DNA of 64,000 bases, taken from positions 23,578,975-23,642,974 of the forward strand of contig CM067348.1 in the NCBI GenBank assembly GCA_034190875.2, written 5' to 3'. This stretch comes from Urechis unicinctus (lineage: Eukaryota > Annelida > Polychaeta > Xenopneusta > Urechidae). Position 1 is the first letter of the stretch, and each line of letters begins with the position of its first letter. Positions 41,601-53,364 of the stretch are shown here, piece by piece. The position numbers and the translations under genes are program-made. The notes under the pieces were generated by a model. That model was not told where the DNA came from and did no database searches. It worked only from the letters and a program-made list of their open reading frames with translations.

Positions 41601-42036
41601 CAAATGCCTTCAATCATGTCAAAACTCGTTTCCAAAAAAACCATGTCAAAAGTAGCCTCTTCAGTGCCTTTGGCCTCTTAATTTTTTTCGACGACTAGAT
41701 AGGAAATAAAGGGGGGGGAATTAAATTGAACATGGGACCGGCAAAATGTGTTTCTGAATGTCAAGAGGAGATAAACTGTGTCCTGTGTGCCTTAATTAAT
41801 TAACATATGAAAATCTGATATGTATTGGAATCACTTGAATAGTTTGATATTGTGATGACAAGAAGATTTTCAACTCTTGGTGGTGAAACTGTATGAAACT
41901 TGTTGTCCAGGCTGCATCTAAGAAGCCGCTCTCGAAACTGGAGAAGCATCAGCGAGCGTTTGCTGAGCGAAAGCGAAGTAGTAAACAGCAGAGAGCTGTA
42001 GCCATCAGTATAGAGGGTCGCAACATGGCTTTATAG
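35672..42036 (+). CDS. IWS1: IWS1, transcription elongation factor (first exon not found)
   Basis: IWS1 binds Spt6 on elongating RNA polymerase II and couples it to mRNA processing and export in the nucleus. Visible exons: 35672-36776 (Ser-Pro/Asp head, then RS repeats), 37159-37180, 37290-37353, 37842-37899, 38072-38180, 38556-38703, 38921-39003, 39094-39145, 39597-39674, 39916-40033, 40229-40337, 40890-41061 and 41911-42036. Diagnostic blocks are [50 protein letters not shown] and [14 protein letters not shown] (the TFIIS-N/LW-like Spt6-binding fold), then [12 protein letters not shown] and the C-terminal [10 protein letters not shown]. Phases agree from 37159 to the stop. The RS exon has a 1-bp loss near 36650, and its strong donor at 36777 is one base out of phase with the 22-bp microexon. 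An upstream exon must supply the start codon. Identification is secure. Confidence 0.93.
35950..36740 (+). repeat. 33-bp coding minisatellite (RS repeats) in IWS1
   Basis: About two dozen 33-bp units encode 11 residues each. Type A ([11 protein letters not shown]) comes first and type B ([11 protein letters not shown]) second. Neighbouring type B units are nearly identical in DNA, which fits recent unequal exchange. Each type B unit contains TCAGTAAGTCCAG, a donor-like GTAAGT. The array extends the RS/SP-rich disordered N-terminal half usual for IWS1. Confidence 0.92.
38340..38580 (+). repeat. tandem copies of an IWS1 splice-acceptor region
   Basis: Five imperfect units of about 55-65 bp each contain tttgatctgtgtgacag followed by ggactttgtgtcagac. 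The last unit forms the real acceptor (AG at 38554-38555) and start of the exon encoding DFVSDFELM. The four earlier units supply look-alike acceptors but soon reach stop codons (TAA or TGA). Confidence 0.88.
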
Positions 42037-42117
42037 CACAGGTACGTTGTCATGGACATAACAATCAGTTGTTGTGGTTGGCATGACAACCTTTCTTGAC
42101 AAATTGCTATTTTTTAG

Positions 42118-42123
42118 CAATAA
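42118..42123 (+). terminator. IWS1 polyadenylation signal candidate
   Basis: AATAAA lies about 80 bp after the IWS1 stop codon. A second AATAAA lies near 42658, so alternative 3' ends are possible. Confidence 0.5.
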
Positions 42124-43959
42124 ACTTAAATGGTCATTTCAATAGTAGCAATTTTCCATGTGTGTTTTTGCTCATTTTGTGTGTTAAAAAACAGCTGTCT
42201 TGTATTATACAATCTTTTTATATGTTGTATGCAGGTGGTTGCATGTGAGTGAAGTGGTCTGGCTGTATAAACTCCTATATATTGTGTGGATGGAAGATGC
42301 CAACAAGGATTGGCAGTGTTCATTGCTTATCATCCCCATATCAGATCATATTGATTGTTTTTTGTGTTATATGTTATGGTTTAATTGATTTTTGGAACAG
42401 ACCTATAAGATTTCGACCAAATAGGAACCAGTGAAAACCTACAGATTGAATAAGATACTTGTCAAATCTGTTTTTTTCTTTTGCATAACACAAACTATTC
42501 ACCTTGATGCAACTTGATACATAAGAATGTTCACCTTTCTTATCTCAATTTGCATACCAGTTTATTGAAAGCAAACAAATAGTGTGTATTTGATTATTTT
42601 CATTGCTTGGGTGTATTTTTCTTTCAATTGATGAGTATGTATGTTTGTATGATGTATGAATAAATAAGCAAGTGCTGCTTGATCATTAAGGCACTTATCA
42701 CAATATTAGATTTTGGTGATGTGTTTGTTGTATTATCTTAATAAGTTTGAAAATAAGGTAGGTACAGTGTGTGCAGAAACAAAATGTGTAGAAATGGAGG
42801 TGATGAAATGCCAGTAAGTTTATGACGTCAATATCAATATACACAGCGTCGATTATTTGGCTAGTTTGTTATGATTCCGTCACGTTATGATTTCTTGTTG
42901 AATATCACGATCATATAAGAGGCTTAATGAATAATATATATAATAACAGGCATAAATCAACGCTAAAACCATCTCATTTGATAACTAAACTTGTCCACAG
43001 ACCAACTTGCATCACACAATATTTAAACCACACAATTATTATAACAAACAACTTGCACAACACTCATTTAAGAATCGTTTACGCCTATTTAACGTTAGTT
43101 TCGTTTGCTAGAATGCTAATGTCATTATACTTATTACTGTTAGCTTTCCCGCGCTTTATTTGCTTCTCTAGTAAACGAAACAGACTCATCGCGTCCAGCA
43201 GAAGAACAACGCTGACCATGAAGGTCATAAGGATTAAGGTTGTGTCTCAAATGGCAGGCGATCTCTGGTCGGCATCAGTTATAGACGGCTCGATAACTAG
43301 GACTTCGTTTTGATGAATATTCTCATGATCTATAAAACCATATCGGTATTGTACATCATTTCTTGCTATCGATTACAAAGACTGTATGTGTAGCACAATT
43401 ACCTCTGACTGTATGTACGGCTAACACCCAGCTAAATCTCCTGTGACTAATAAATATGCAACTTGGTGAAAATGTCTTTAAATTTTCTCAATCAGTTACC
43501 ATTATGGACGAAAATTGGACCTTACACAATAACTATTCCCACAGGACATTGTCGCATATTCACGAACCTTGCACATTCTGCCTCCATGGTACTGACCTTG
43601 GAAACTCCCACTCTTTCTATGTGCCCTCGATCCGCACATGACGCTGCATTGTGTATATTCTGTCGTACCAAAGAGGAATATGACAGGCGTCTGATAGCCT
43701 TAATGGACATGGAGTATGAGCTCGTCCTTAACTCAGCTTAGTGCACGATCCATGGAGTATGAGCTCGTCCTTAACTCAGCTTAGTGCAGTCTGACGACAT
43801 ATCATTTTTGGCTATACCTACAGAGAAAGAGGAATCTTATCAGATCCAACAAAAGCCAATACTGAGGTACTCGTGCCCCTAAACTCACCACGCTTGTTAA
43901 GTTTATTGACATACCTAACCTCAGCTCACTGTCTGCACTACTGTGAGACCACTTAAAGT
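42124..43959. other. IWS1 3' region and non-coding DNA
   Basis: Possible extended IWS1 3' UTR to about 42660, then no supported gene. A short direct duplication with a unit of about 40 bp (atggagtatgagctcgtcct) occurs at 43709-43789. Confidence 0.5.
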
Positions 43960-44975
43960 ATATTCTACCGTCACTTAGAAAAAAACCGCACCAGTCTGCT
44001 CAAAGATGCTATCACATCCGGTTTCGTCATCTTTTATGATGTTACTAAAACTGTCAGCCTACAAGAAGACGAATCGACGAAGGAATGTTGTGTGTATGCC
44101 TCGTACAAGACGGAAGCCCAGTCGCGCCCAAGACCATTACCAAGACACAGAGCAGTTACAGTAACAGAGAGAGTGAAAAACTCACTGTTGGGATAGTTCG
44201 TCTTACTTCATACCTCTACAGGAGATCCTTCACTGTGGTGAGCGACCACAAGCCATTGGAGATGATCGTCCGGAAACCCATCTGCTTTATCGCAACTGCA
44301 GCGAATGTTTCTAAAAATACAAGGGTATGGCTACACCATATCGTACCATTCAGGCCACCAGATCGTCATTTCAGATAACCTATCCCGGTTGCCTGACCCA
44401 GGTGAAACAGGTAATGTAACTACAATGTCAGACATCACTCTGGAAATGATCCACTTCAGTCCAGAGAAGCAACACCGCCCCAGAACCAAGACCAGGTAAT
44501 TGAACGCTCTCGTCGACATCATCTATAATGGATGGCCAGACAATTAAATCACAACATAATTGTCATCTGATCTGCGATCAAACTGGAGCTTTGGAGATGC
44601 CCTTTGGATGGAAGACGTTGTAATTTTCAAGGGAAACCAGGTTGCCATACCTGATGGAAAAGAACCACTCATGCCTATATCATCCCCAAATGGGCCATAG
44701 GAGGTGATTGGAACGTACTGACTTGCTTGAGATCAAAGCGAAATCCTTTATCATAGTTTCACACCATGCACTATTCCAGATTCCTTCTTGTCAAACAGCT
44801 CGCTCCATCCACATCTGCATGTGTGAAAAGCTTCACAGAGGGTGTCAGCAGCGTGTTTGGAAAACCCAACGTTACCAGAACCGATAATGGGCCACAGTAT
44901 GTAGGAGAATCCTTCCAGTCATTATGCAAGGATTGGGAGATAAACTTCCACCTCGACCATCTTGTGTTTGTACTT
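43960..44975 (+). pseudogene. Ty3/gypsy retrotransposon pol relic (RT-RNase H-integrase)
   Basis: Plus-strand frames in order give an RT/RNase H connection (FYDVTKTVSLQEDES, about 44030-44080), RNase H with SDHKPLEMI (about 44240), the ISDNLSRLPDPG block (about 44370-44405) and an integrase core segment with RTDNGPQYVGESF (about 44878-44916). Frame changes and stops separate the pieces, and much of the integrase N terminus is missing. No LTRs were recognised. Pieces of the RT/RNase H, integrase order identify a gypsy-type polyprotein. It cannot encode an active enzyme. Confidence 0.8.
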
Positions 44976-45775
44976 GTCTGGAATAAATCTAGCGTCATCC
45001 GTTTCGATTATAGTGAACAACATTGTCCCTGTGTAATTTGGAGCTGCATTGAATGGCAGAGCTTAAAAAAAGCAAAAAATATCTTCTTTTTAATTTCGAT
45101 GTGGAAATGCAAACTGATATACAAGACAATCAAGTTGGAAATGATGCAAAAATGCAGGTGCACTTGTACATTGTTTCACAGAAGAAACAACTGCAAAACA
45201 TATTAATACATTTTAAGTTAGCTTAGGGGGGGGGGGGGGGGTTAACTTGTGGGGAGGGTCATAATATTTTTGACTGCGACCTATAGTCTTTCTGGCAGAT
45301 GAATAATGAACGATCCCAAATACAAACCAATTCCATTCGTATAAGTAGATGATTGCTAAAGGAAAAAAGACACTCCTGCACCAGACTGTCAAAGATACCG
45401 ACCCAATAATTTACCCAAAAGATAACCACCTCGTGAGAAGGACCGCTGTACCGGGATGCGGAGAAACACACGTATGACCCCAGATCCCCTAGTGTGCTGA
45501 AATAATGTAAGATCCCTACCGTGACAGACCCATCCACAAGACGAGGACGACGGAAATAACTGTTTCCAACTCTAAATTAATGGCTGGTAATTTGTTAAAG
45601 ATAATCATAACTTTGCTTATGTCTCGCAACTTTTATAGCATATCCTGTGATTCAGCGTAAAAAAATCAACACAGTCGTTGTTGTCAATCAATATTCGGGT
45701 GTCGAAGTGTCGTCGAGCGATAATATTAATAGGCAAGGCAACTCGACCCTGGTGTTTTGATGATCTGATGCCACC
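44976..45775. other. non-coding stretch with G14 tract
   Basis: No gene is supported. A poly-G run is at 45227-45241. Confidence 0.6.
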
Positions 45776-46124
45776 TCCAGCTCGGATGTGAGAGATCGAA
45801 AGTAGTAAACAGTGCGGAGCTGTCAGAGGCGGAGTTTCTTTGCCTACGAGCGATAAATACTAAACTGTATGTTGCCTGGTAAACAGACCTAACTAGTACT
45901 AGTAGTACGGTTACGACCCAATTTGGAATCCGGTCAATCTTAAAATTGTCCTGACCTAACTTGAAATTGGACGGCGGGTTGGCTGGCACGCCTGGTATGG
46001 AAAGCAGCGGTGCGTTTATTACATTATAGGCTTGTTGCGTCAAAGTATATCTCAATGTAGGCAAAGAAACTCCGCCTCTGACAGCTCCGCGCTATTTACG
46101 ACTTTTGATCTTTCACATCCGTGC
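45776..46124. mobile_element. foldback MITE
   Basis: The outer 65-70 bp at each end are inverted copies (ggagctgtcagaggcggagt at 45819 and its inverse at about 46072-46091), separated by about 210 bp. No ORF is credible. The right arm is slightly longer in pyrimidines. Confidence 0.7.
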
Positions 46125-46472
46125 TGTATAGGGGAAAGAGCTGTCAGTGATGTTATCGAGGTTCTGAAGTCAAAATGACTTCGGAACTCTCTAAAAACTT
46201 ACAAAAGACCTCCATGCCAAAATATTTGTGACAAAATGAAAGATTATATGACAAAATGACACAAGGACTGTTTCTATTATAACAGTTTTGTCTAATTGTT
46301 CTGAGCACTAAAATACGGCACATCATGAAACATTGTTCAAAAACTCAACATTGCCGACTCCCACAATGCAACATAATTTGATGGAGCTCGTGATTTCTAA
46401 CAGAAAGCCGAGCCTATACAGGTCATTGTTATATTCAAACCTGCAGTATGAAACAGTTTTATGTAAATAGTT

Positions 46473-46905
46473 GACCCAACTTAAAAAAGTCCATGTAAAT
46501 GACACTATACACTTGCAATAAGTATCAGAATGGGTTCCCTACTAGCCAAATGGGTCGCTCATCTTATTTATGTGTAAAGTATCCCAACATGGTCTCAGCC
46601 TAGCCCATTATTTTAAGTTTGGGCAAGTACATAGCTGACCCAACTAGTCCATGTAAATGACACTATACACTTGCAATAAGTATCAGAATGGGTTCCCTAC
46701 CAGCCAAATGGGTCCCTCCTCTTAGGTCTGTGCAATATATCCCAACATGGTCTCAGCCTAGACTATTATTTTAAATTGGGGCAAGTAAATAGTTGACCCA
46801 ACTTAAAAAAGTCCACGTAAATGACACTATACACTTACAATAAGTATCAGAATGGGTTCCCTACCAGCCAAACGGGTCGCTCATCTTATTTTTGTGTAAA
46901 GTATT
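46473..46905. repeat. minisatellite of about 160 bp, three units
   Basis: Units start at about 46473, 46637 and 46795, each beginning gacccaac and containing aatgacactatacactt and cagaatgggttccctac. The third is incomplete. The following 46906-47583 is non-coding as far as I can see. Confidence 0.85.
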
Positions 46906-47583
46906 GTGTTAGCTATTTGCTTATCCCAACTTCATATTGTTGGGTCAGACTTTCATTTATCTTTTAGACAATGATTGTCTCACATGGAAACAGCCCAATT
47001 TGATCCTTCGTCGTATCTTTGGTTGGACATAATCAGGGTCAAAGATTATCTCCTTCCCAACACCTTGTGTTGTAATCTAGGTTATCATTTTTAATGTACA
47101 GTTTCAACAAAAAACTAACATATAACACAATAGTAAAGAGGTACATTGCAGTTTTGACATTTTTTATTAAACAATATATTACACAGTGGATTCTTTAAAT
47201 CAGTTCAATTGTCTGAAAAATGACGTGGTTCTGCTTGAACTTTGTTGCATTGATGTACTTCCATCACTATGCGTAGTAGCAGCTGAAATGAAACAGAGCA
47301 TGGTGTTAAGTATCTATATGCCTTGGACAATATTTTGATTATTTCCCCTCAGATTTACCTATGACTGTATTCTTTCAAAACTCTTGATAAACAGAAAAGT
47401 ATTATGTAGTTACCAAATTCACTTTTAAATATGTTTTCATAGATGGTTAATAAAGACTAACGATAAAGTCTAACAAGCCATCCTTCAGCTCAGCCCAAAG
47501 TAGTACATCTAGTAGCATAACTTGGTCAAAAACAAATACCTCTGGTAGCAAGACCTTGTCAATGCATTCTAGAGGTTCATAAA

Positions 47584-48279
47584 TCAGCTTCTGTACTTCT
47601 TCCTGAAGCTGTAAATCCTATGAGAGGAACTTAAATCTCTTCCAGTCCAAACACGGGGAGTGATATCCTGGTACAAATGGGTGTCATCTGGACAAGAGAT
47701 TGCTGAATCTGAGTCAGAAGTGCAAGCACCAGGCAGCCCACCAGGTGTGTGAAAGGAATCTTGGAGTGGGCACCTTGAGGCCATAGCATTTGGAGCACCA
47801 TTGGAAGAGGCATTACCCAGCACACATTCAGAGGAGACAGGCGGCTGCAGATGGGCAGAGTTCTTGTCACATATTTGAGAGTCTAATGGACAATAGTTTT
47901 GAAACTGTAAAGGATCACAAATGTGTGGGGATTCAGGGATATCACCTACAGAACTGGATGCTCCAGACCACACATCATGGGTGTGCAGGGAATTTTGCCC
48001 TGGTGATTCTGGACTAAAGATTGGTGGTTCGCAGTCAGCCGTGTAAGCACCAGGCAGCCCATCATGGATGTCAAGGGAAATTCGCCCAGGTGATTCCGTG
48101 ACATTGGCACTTTGGTTGTTGGCTTCATGTTGAGGGTAATTCGATTCTGGCTCAGCACCTGCTTCTTCCTCAGACAAAGATGAGGAGGGATTTTGCCCAA
48201 TAACTACCCTATATGGGGTGTCTTTTGTGACCGAGCAATATGCTGTGTTCAGCTCATCTATGTGACAAACATAATAAAC
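47584..48279 (-). pseudogene. integrase-derived C-terminal exon (KRBA2-like), possibly decayed
   Basis: A minus-strand open frame starts after a plausible acceptor (cacatag at about 48260). It begins ELNTAYCSVTKDTPYRVVIG, the end of the integrase core found in KRBA2-like and other integrase-derived genes. About 200 residues follow, rich in Ser, Pro and Asp, with two diverged internal copies around a HDGLPGAYT/HTPGGLPGACT motif. No upstream integrase exon was found in the window. It may be the last exon of a domesticated or mobile integrase gene, or a stranded fragment. Confidence 0.45.
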
Positions 48280-48549
48280 AGCAGTCACATTTCATGCTGT
48301 TATGCCCCCATTTAAATATGGATTATGTAAGATGCAATAAACTATTGTGCATCTAGATAGGCTATATAGCATAATATGAAGCTTCCATAATGACTAATAC
48401 TGTACTATAGGAAGTAGTTTGTGCGAGTATCTTGCTCTGTACACAATGGGAGGATACTACCTGTTTGGTCTAAGCTGTATGGATCTTATCGGTCATTGGG
48501 GCTTCCAAAATGTTTGCGTGCTAAGAGGCCATTGCAACGGTGAATACAT

Positions 48550-49395
48550 AATAATAATAATAATAATAATGCAACAGTCCTACAAAGACAGTATTCTGTC
48601 AAAAAGTCTTTTGCCTCCGACTCAAACTTTTTATTTTCCTTTTCCTGAGGTGTTTCATACTCGAGACTTCTGGTCACCAGTTCGGTCAGTTTTGCACTTC
48701 TTATTTTTGTGAGTTTGTAGATTGTTGAGACTAAGAATGTCATATCTTTTGTCGCATGTACAACTACACAGTCCTTTACGGTCCGAATCGTCTAATTAGA
48801 ATACTCAACATTGCATACAAACTTTTGTAACTGGACTTGAGTATAGAATGGGTGGTTGGGTTTGAGGTCAAGATCACCATCCAAGGGGAAATCTTCCTGA
48901 AGAGCAGCTTCACTAAATGGAGTATCACGGTACTTGAAGGGACATTTAATTTCCAAAACTCTGCCACAACACTCACATGACATGACAGCTTCAGGGGAGG
49001 CACCAAGAAAAGGGAATTTCTTACAAATAACCAGTCCACACTTATTAATTTTAAAATTAATATGTGGTCCACTGTGTGAGCACAAAATGTCACCTGTAGG
49101 CATAGAGCAACTGCTAATGTCACATCCTGCATACAAGTGCGAGTAGAGCTGGAAGGCATCTTCCTCGTGATTTCTTCCCCATGATACTGCTGGCTCATCT
49201 AGAGGTTTGCTTACACACACATTTTCTTGACAAGCGTAGGGCAAGGATGGTCAGTTGGTGTGTGGAGGCAGTTGTGCGAGACAGATGCAGTTATCCTTCC
49301 GAGTCGTTGTTGTAACCAATGAGGAGAAAAAGATTGAGCCCTTGTGGCATCATTGACATGATTCATCTGTTCATCTGTTAAAGCAATTTTGCATA
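48550..49395 (-). pseudogene. YqaJ/lambda-exonuclease-like nuclease relic
   Basis: Minus-strand pieces are in YqaJ order: TRAQSFSPHWLQQRLGRITA (about 49340-49280), SWGRNHEEDAFQLYSHL (about 49190-49140), FPFLGASPEAVMSCECCGR (about 49020-48960), LEIKCPFKYRD, HPFYTQVQLQKFVCNVEY (about 48855-48795) and, after a stop, a TELVTRSLEYE tail (about 48680). The frame slips near 49225 in a GT-rich run. The usual catalytic Asp of the GASPD motif is Glu here, while the ExK pair (EIK) is kept. Such YqaJ genes are abundant in molluscan genomes and probably travel with mobile DNA. Confidence 0.7.
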
Positions 49396-49783
49396 GAATA
49401 CCATCACAGTCACAATTGAGTCATTAGCATTGAAAAGATCCCTCAGGGGTGGGGGCATGGAGACTCTGGGGACTGAAGACTGGTTCTGTACAATCGATGC
49501 ATTAAAGTTGGCTACAATATTTGTGTTTGTGGCACAAAGAGCCTGCAGCAACTGCTGCTGATCATGAGAACTTGATGGAATGTGTGGGGGGTGGGGGGGG
49601 GGGGGGTGCATTTCCTCTGTCTTTATCAATGTTTAAAGTCTATTGCAGGCCTTCTCTTACCCAACGGTACCTTGTACGGACATATTTCCATTCCAATAAA
49701 CAAAAGTTTGTCTTTGTATCATTTCAATGCATCGCCAGGGAGTTGCTCCTGTTATCAGTGTACCATATTCCAAGCAGATCTAC

Positions 49784-50284
49784 ACTCCGTGGGTCCGGGG
49801 CTAGAATAGACCCACTGTATCCTCCCGCATGTCGTAAGAGGCGTCTAATAGGGGGCAAACTGTTGGCCGTGGGTTGCGACTCGTATCGGTGAACAATGGG
49901 ATCCAAGAGGTTGAGCGGAGCGGTCCTTTTGAGGGCCATATCTGCAATATGCCACTCAGGCCCGGATTTCACCTAGACAAGAGGCAGAAATGGCCTGGTT
50001 CAGTCAATCGGTTGGTAGCCCTAGGATAATCGTTTCCATTTTTATCTTTTCCATCTCCATTTTCATTTATCCTAGAAGGCGGCTGCTTAATCAGGTCAAT
50101 CTTATCAATTAATCTTTCTTGGCACCATATAACACATGAGTGTTGGTGTGCCGTTAAACCCTAAACTAACCTAGTCCTAGAAGGCGGCTGCTTAATCAGG
50201 TCAAACTTATCTGTTTACCCTTTCTAGGCGCCATATAACACATGCGTGTTGGTGTGCCGTTAAACCCTATTCTCACTCACTCAC
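49784..50284 (+). mobile_element. SINE-like retroposon with 14-bp target-site duplication
   Basis: Flanked by perfect CCAAGCAGATCTAC copies (49770-49783 and 50285-50298), a retroposition signature. The head has tgtcgtaagaggcg and gggttgcgactcg, loosely like pol III A and B boxes. The tail unit (gaaggcggctgcttaatcag to gccgttaaaccc) is present twice, and the element ends in TCACTCACTCACC. Related copies are at 52990, 55855 and 57526. Confidence 0.8.
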
Positions 50285-50298
50285 CCAAGCAGATCTAC

Positions 50299-51500
50299 TG
50301 ATGAATGCGTAAATTTCCGTCTATTTGATAGCATAACTTCACAAGTCAACGCCGAACATAGTTATGACTTTACCTTAACACATCCGTCGTTACGCATAAC
50401 CAAGGCAGGCGGCAGTTCCTGGATGTTCGACTGCGAGTATTGGCCTCTATATACATTATGTATGTACGTTCGAACTTAATGGTCAACAAAGAACTACAAG
50501 GGAAACATACAAATATAACGAGCACTGAGAGATTATCTTATAATGGTATCAGTGTTGAGCTATAATAGACATTATGACTAACACTATGATATCAGCTGCA
50601 GTTTTTAGTCAGTGTTGGATGGGTGCATATCACACTCTGAGATCAATTGCAGCTGATAAATTCAATATACAATACATGTGTTCAGTGATAAGTTGACTTT
50701 TTTTCAATCAAACGGACTGAATAATGTCTTTTCTTGGTGCCACAAAATCTGTTGTGCAATTTATATGTTCGGCAGGTTGGTTTTTCTTCATCCTCACTTC
50801 AGCGAGGAAGAAATATCTACCTGGCAAAATCTGCCGTTCATGGTCTGTTGTAGCTTAGTCTCTGATATTTTGGATATAATACATGTTCCCAAGATATCAA
50901 CAAACAACTGTTAACCTATATGCTACAACTTATTCGCAATGAAGTTTGTAATTAATCTATTCCAGGAAAATAGCTGTTACCTACGGATAGAATGTCACTT
51001 AATTGGATATGCAACTATTTGCTTCATACAGGGGTGGAAACTAACAAAATTAGCTACCAGCCATCATGGTTGGTAGCTTTCAGAAATTAGCAGCCAAACG
51101 CAAATACAATGGCCAAAAACATAACATAAGCATATGCCCAAATATAAATCTTTCTTACTACAATACATGTAATTCACTGATAAAATATATAAAAATAAGG
51201 CAAATAGAAATGAGCACTTAGCATGCCTCGTCGGTTGTCTATGCTTGCCAAATCAAGCAGTCGGTTCCCACACACACAGTATCTAATGATTCAGTCTCAC
51301 TGTCAGATTCAAAGTTGTGAATATCAGGAGACTGAAGAAGAGCAGTCGTAAGGTCATCTAATATGGTGTGGCATAAACTGGACAGGTGCAGGTAATGATG
51401 TACTATCAAGTCTTTGCTGTAAGGTGAAGGCTGGAAACAAGTTAAGAAAGCGTTGGCAGATCAGGGCCAGAGGTTGCAAGCGCATGGCCCACCGGTGGAG
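50299..51500. other. non-coding stretch with CAGGGG-type terminus
   Basis: No gene is supported. At about 51031 a sequence starting CAGGGGTGGAAACTA, followed by agctaccagcc and its inverse ggttggtagct, resembles the CAGGGCT-type ends at 17.6 and 19.5 kb. Confidence 0.5.
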
Positions 51501-51984
51501 TATGGTGGTTACCACCAGCTCAGGTCATCCCATGATTTGATAGACTGAGTGCCAGGCTGAGTAGTTGAGAGCATAGCAGCTGCGGAAGGCAGTAGGACGC
51601 CCCTCCGTGCCTGTCGATCTGGGCTTATTCGGGTCTGGTGTGGCCAGGATGTGTCTCGGGGTAGGGGGTAGTGGATGACGAGTCACGGTTGCTTGTAGTG
51701 GCAGTGTCGGGCTGGTCTCCGTCCTATGGGCCTCGGGCAGGGTGCGGTCAGCGGCAATTAGTGGCGCATACTCGGTGGGAGGCGTTGCTTGAGGTAAAGG
51801 GGATGTAGGCGGCGTGGGAGAATGAGCTCTCTTCACGTACCGCTCTTTGTCTGTAACTGACGTGGTTGGGAGAGGAGTCAGGGTCGCTAGAGTGGCCAGC
51901 CCTGGTCGGCCCATCACGTCGGGGTTGATGGGGGAAATCCTTGAGGATTGTGTGGCAGGCAGCAGGGAAAGCCACCAGGGTGTA

Positions 51985-52914
51985 TTTTCGTAGGAATTTC
52001 CTATTCTGAAGTGTCGTTCTCCTGGAGCCGTCGACCTTGATTATGTACTGGTCAAACTGCTTAACCTCTATAACTTGCCCAGTTTTGTCCCACTTGTTGG
52101 GATGCGGCCCACACTGGGTCTGGACAAAGTCGCCTACTGATAGGGGGGAAGCGCTCAGCACACCGCATGTGCCTGAACATCCAAAAGCCGATTCCATCCT
52201 TTGACCAGTTGGTGGCGACGCAGGTCGGTATGGTTTTGTTAAAGATTTTCACCCCGGTCTCGATCTCCTTCGTGATCACGTCCTTCGATGCCTGGAAGCC
52301 CTCCTCGAAGCTTGCGTTCCAGGTGAAGGTGTTACCTGACTTGAGGAGCTGGTGGAAGGCCAGCATGCGGTCGGCCATGCTGAAGGCATAAGACGACTGG
52401 TTCACAAGGCCGAACCAAGATCGGATGTCGGTGAGGTTGGGAGGCGTTGGGAAATCCTTTATGGCTCTCGTGCAAGGGCGCACACTGTCCATGGTCATTG
52501 TGAAGCCAGCGAACTCCGCTTCCTCTTGGCAGAACACAAACTTGTCTGGGTTCAGAGTGATTCCGTTTCTGCTACAGATGTCCAGCCACTGTGCGGCCTG
52601 GTGAAAGCTGCTTTCGATCGTGTTGGCCCATAGCAGGGACTTGTCAATGCACTTCGTCTTCTGCAGGACGTCTGACACATTCTCACCATAACTGCGGGAG
52701 TACCCATCTCCAGAAGCAATGTAGCCTTGGGATGCCGTGCAGTATCGGTAGCGGACCCATGTGTCATGAAGGTGGTGAGGTGCCTGTCATCAGGGTGGAG
52801 CGCAACACTGTGGTATCCATTCCAGGCGTCGAAGACGGCACAAACCTGTTGGAAGGGGGATTGCGTGTAATGGGTTTCTCCGGTGGCATGAGCATCGAGG
52901 GGCTGGAAAGTCAA
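51985..52914 (-). pseudogene. internally deleted Ty3/gypsy pol relic
   Basis: Minus strand: RT palm (VFDAWNGYHSVALHPDDRH, about 52840-52780), then a frame change inside the region where the RYR/QG block should be. RT thumb and connection follow (KTKCIDKSLLW, GITLNPDKFVFCQEEAEFAG, RSWFGLVNQ, to DGIGFWMF near 52170), then directly an integrase C-terminal segment (LSVGDFVQTQ, NKWDKTGQVIEV, NRKFLRKY, about 52150-51985). The rest of RNase H and the integrase catalytic core are missing, so about 1.5-2 kb is deleted at about 52170. The normally conserved catalytic YxDD region is in the frame-broken part. A Pro/Thr-rich open frame continues to 51525. Confidence 0.82.
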
Positions 52915-52989
52915 CCGTACGCCGTGGCTTCCCCGTTTTCTTAGCGCAGATTGTCATACGATGGGGGGCCTTTCATCAATGTCGGTGGT

Positions 52990-53178
52990 CAATGGGTTCC
53001 TGGTGGTTGAGCGGAGTGGTCCTTGCAAGGGTCATATCTGCAACACACCACTATGGCCCGGATTTCACCTAGATGAGAGGCTGGAATGACCTGGTCCAGT
53101 CAACCGGCTGGTGGTGACTTGCCCTAGGATAATCGTTTCCATTTTTATCTTTTCCATATCCATTTTCATTTATCCTTG
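52990..53178 (+). mobile_element. SINE fragment (middle part)
   Basis: Matches the central region of the 49784-50284 element (ggttgagcggagtggtcctt, ggtccagtcaaccggctggt, cgtttccatttttatc) but lacks head and tail. It borders the gypsy relic. Confidence 0.75.
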
Positions 53179-53364
53179 GAATGGAGCAATTCGTCATAGT
53201 GGACAGACTGAGACTTATGGGTCTTGCATTGACTGATAATAAATTGGAAAGTGATTTCAGTCATTTAGTGTATCCAGAACAGCGTTAGTGAGGATCTCAG
53301 AAGATGGAGATTCTTTAGTTGACACCCAAACTGGTGTACTGCTCGAGCTCGTTGATAGGTGGTC

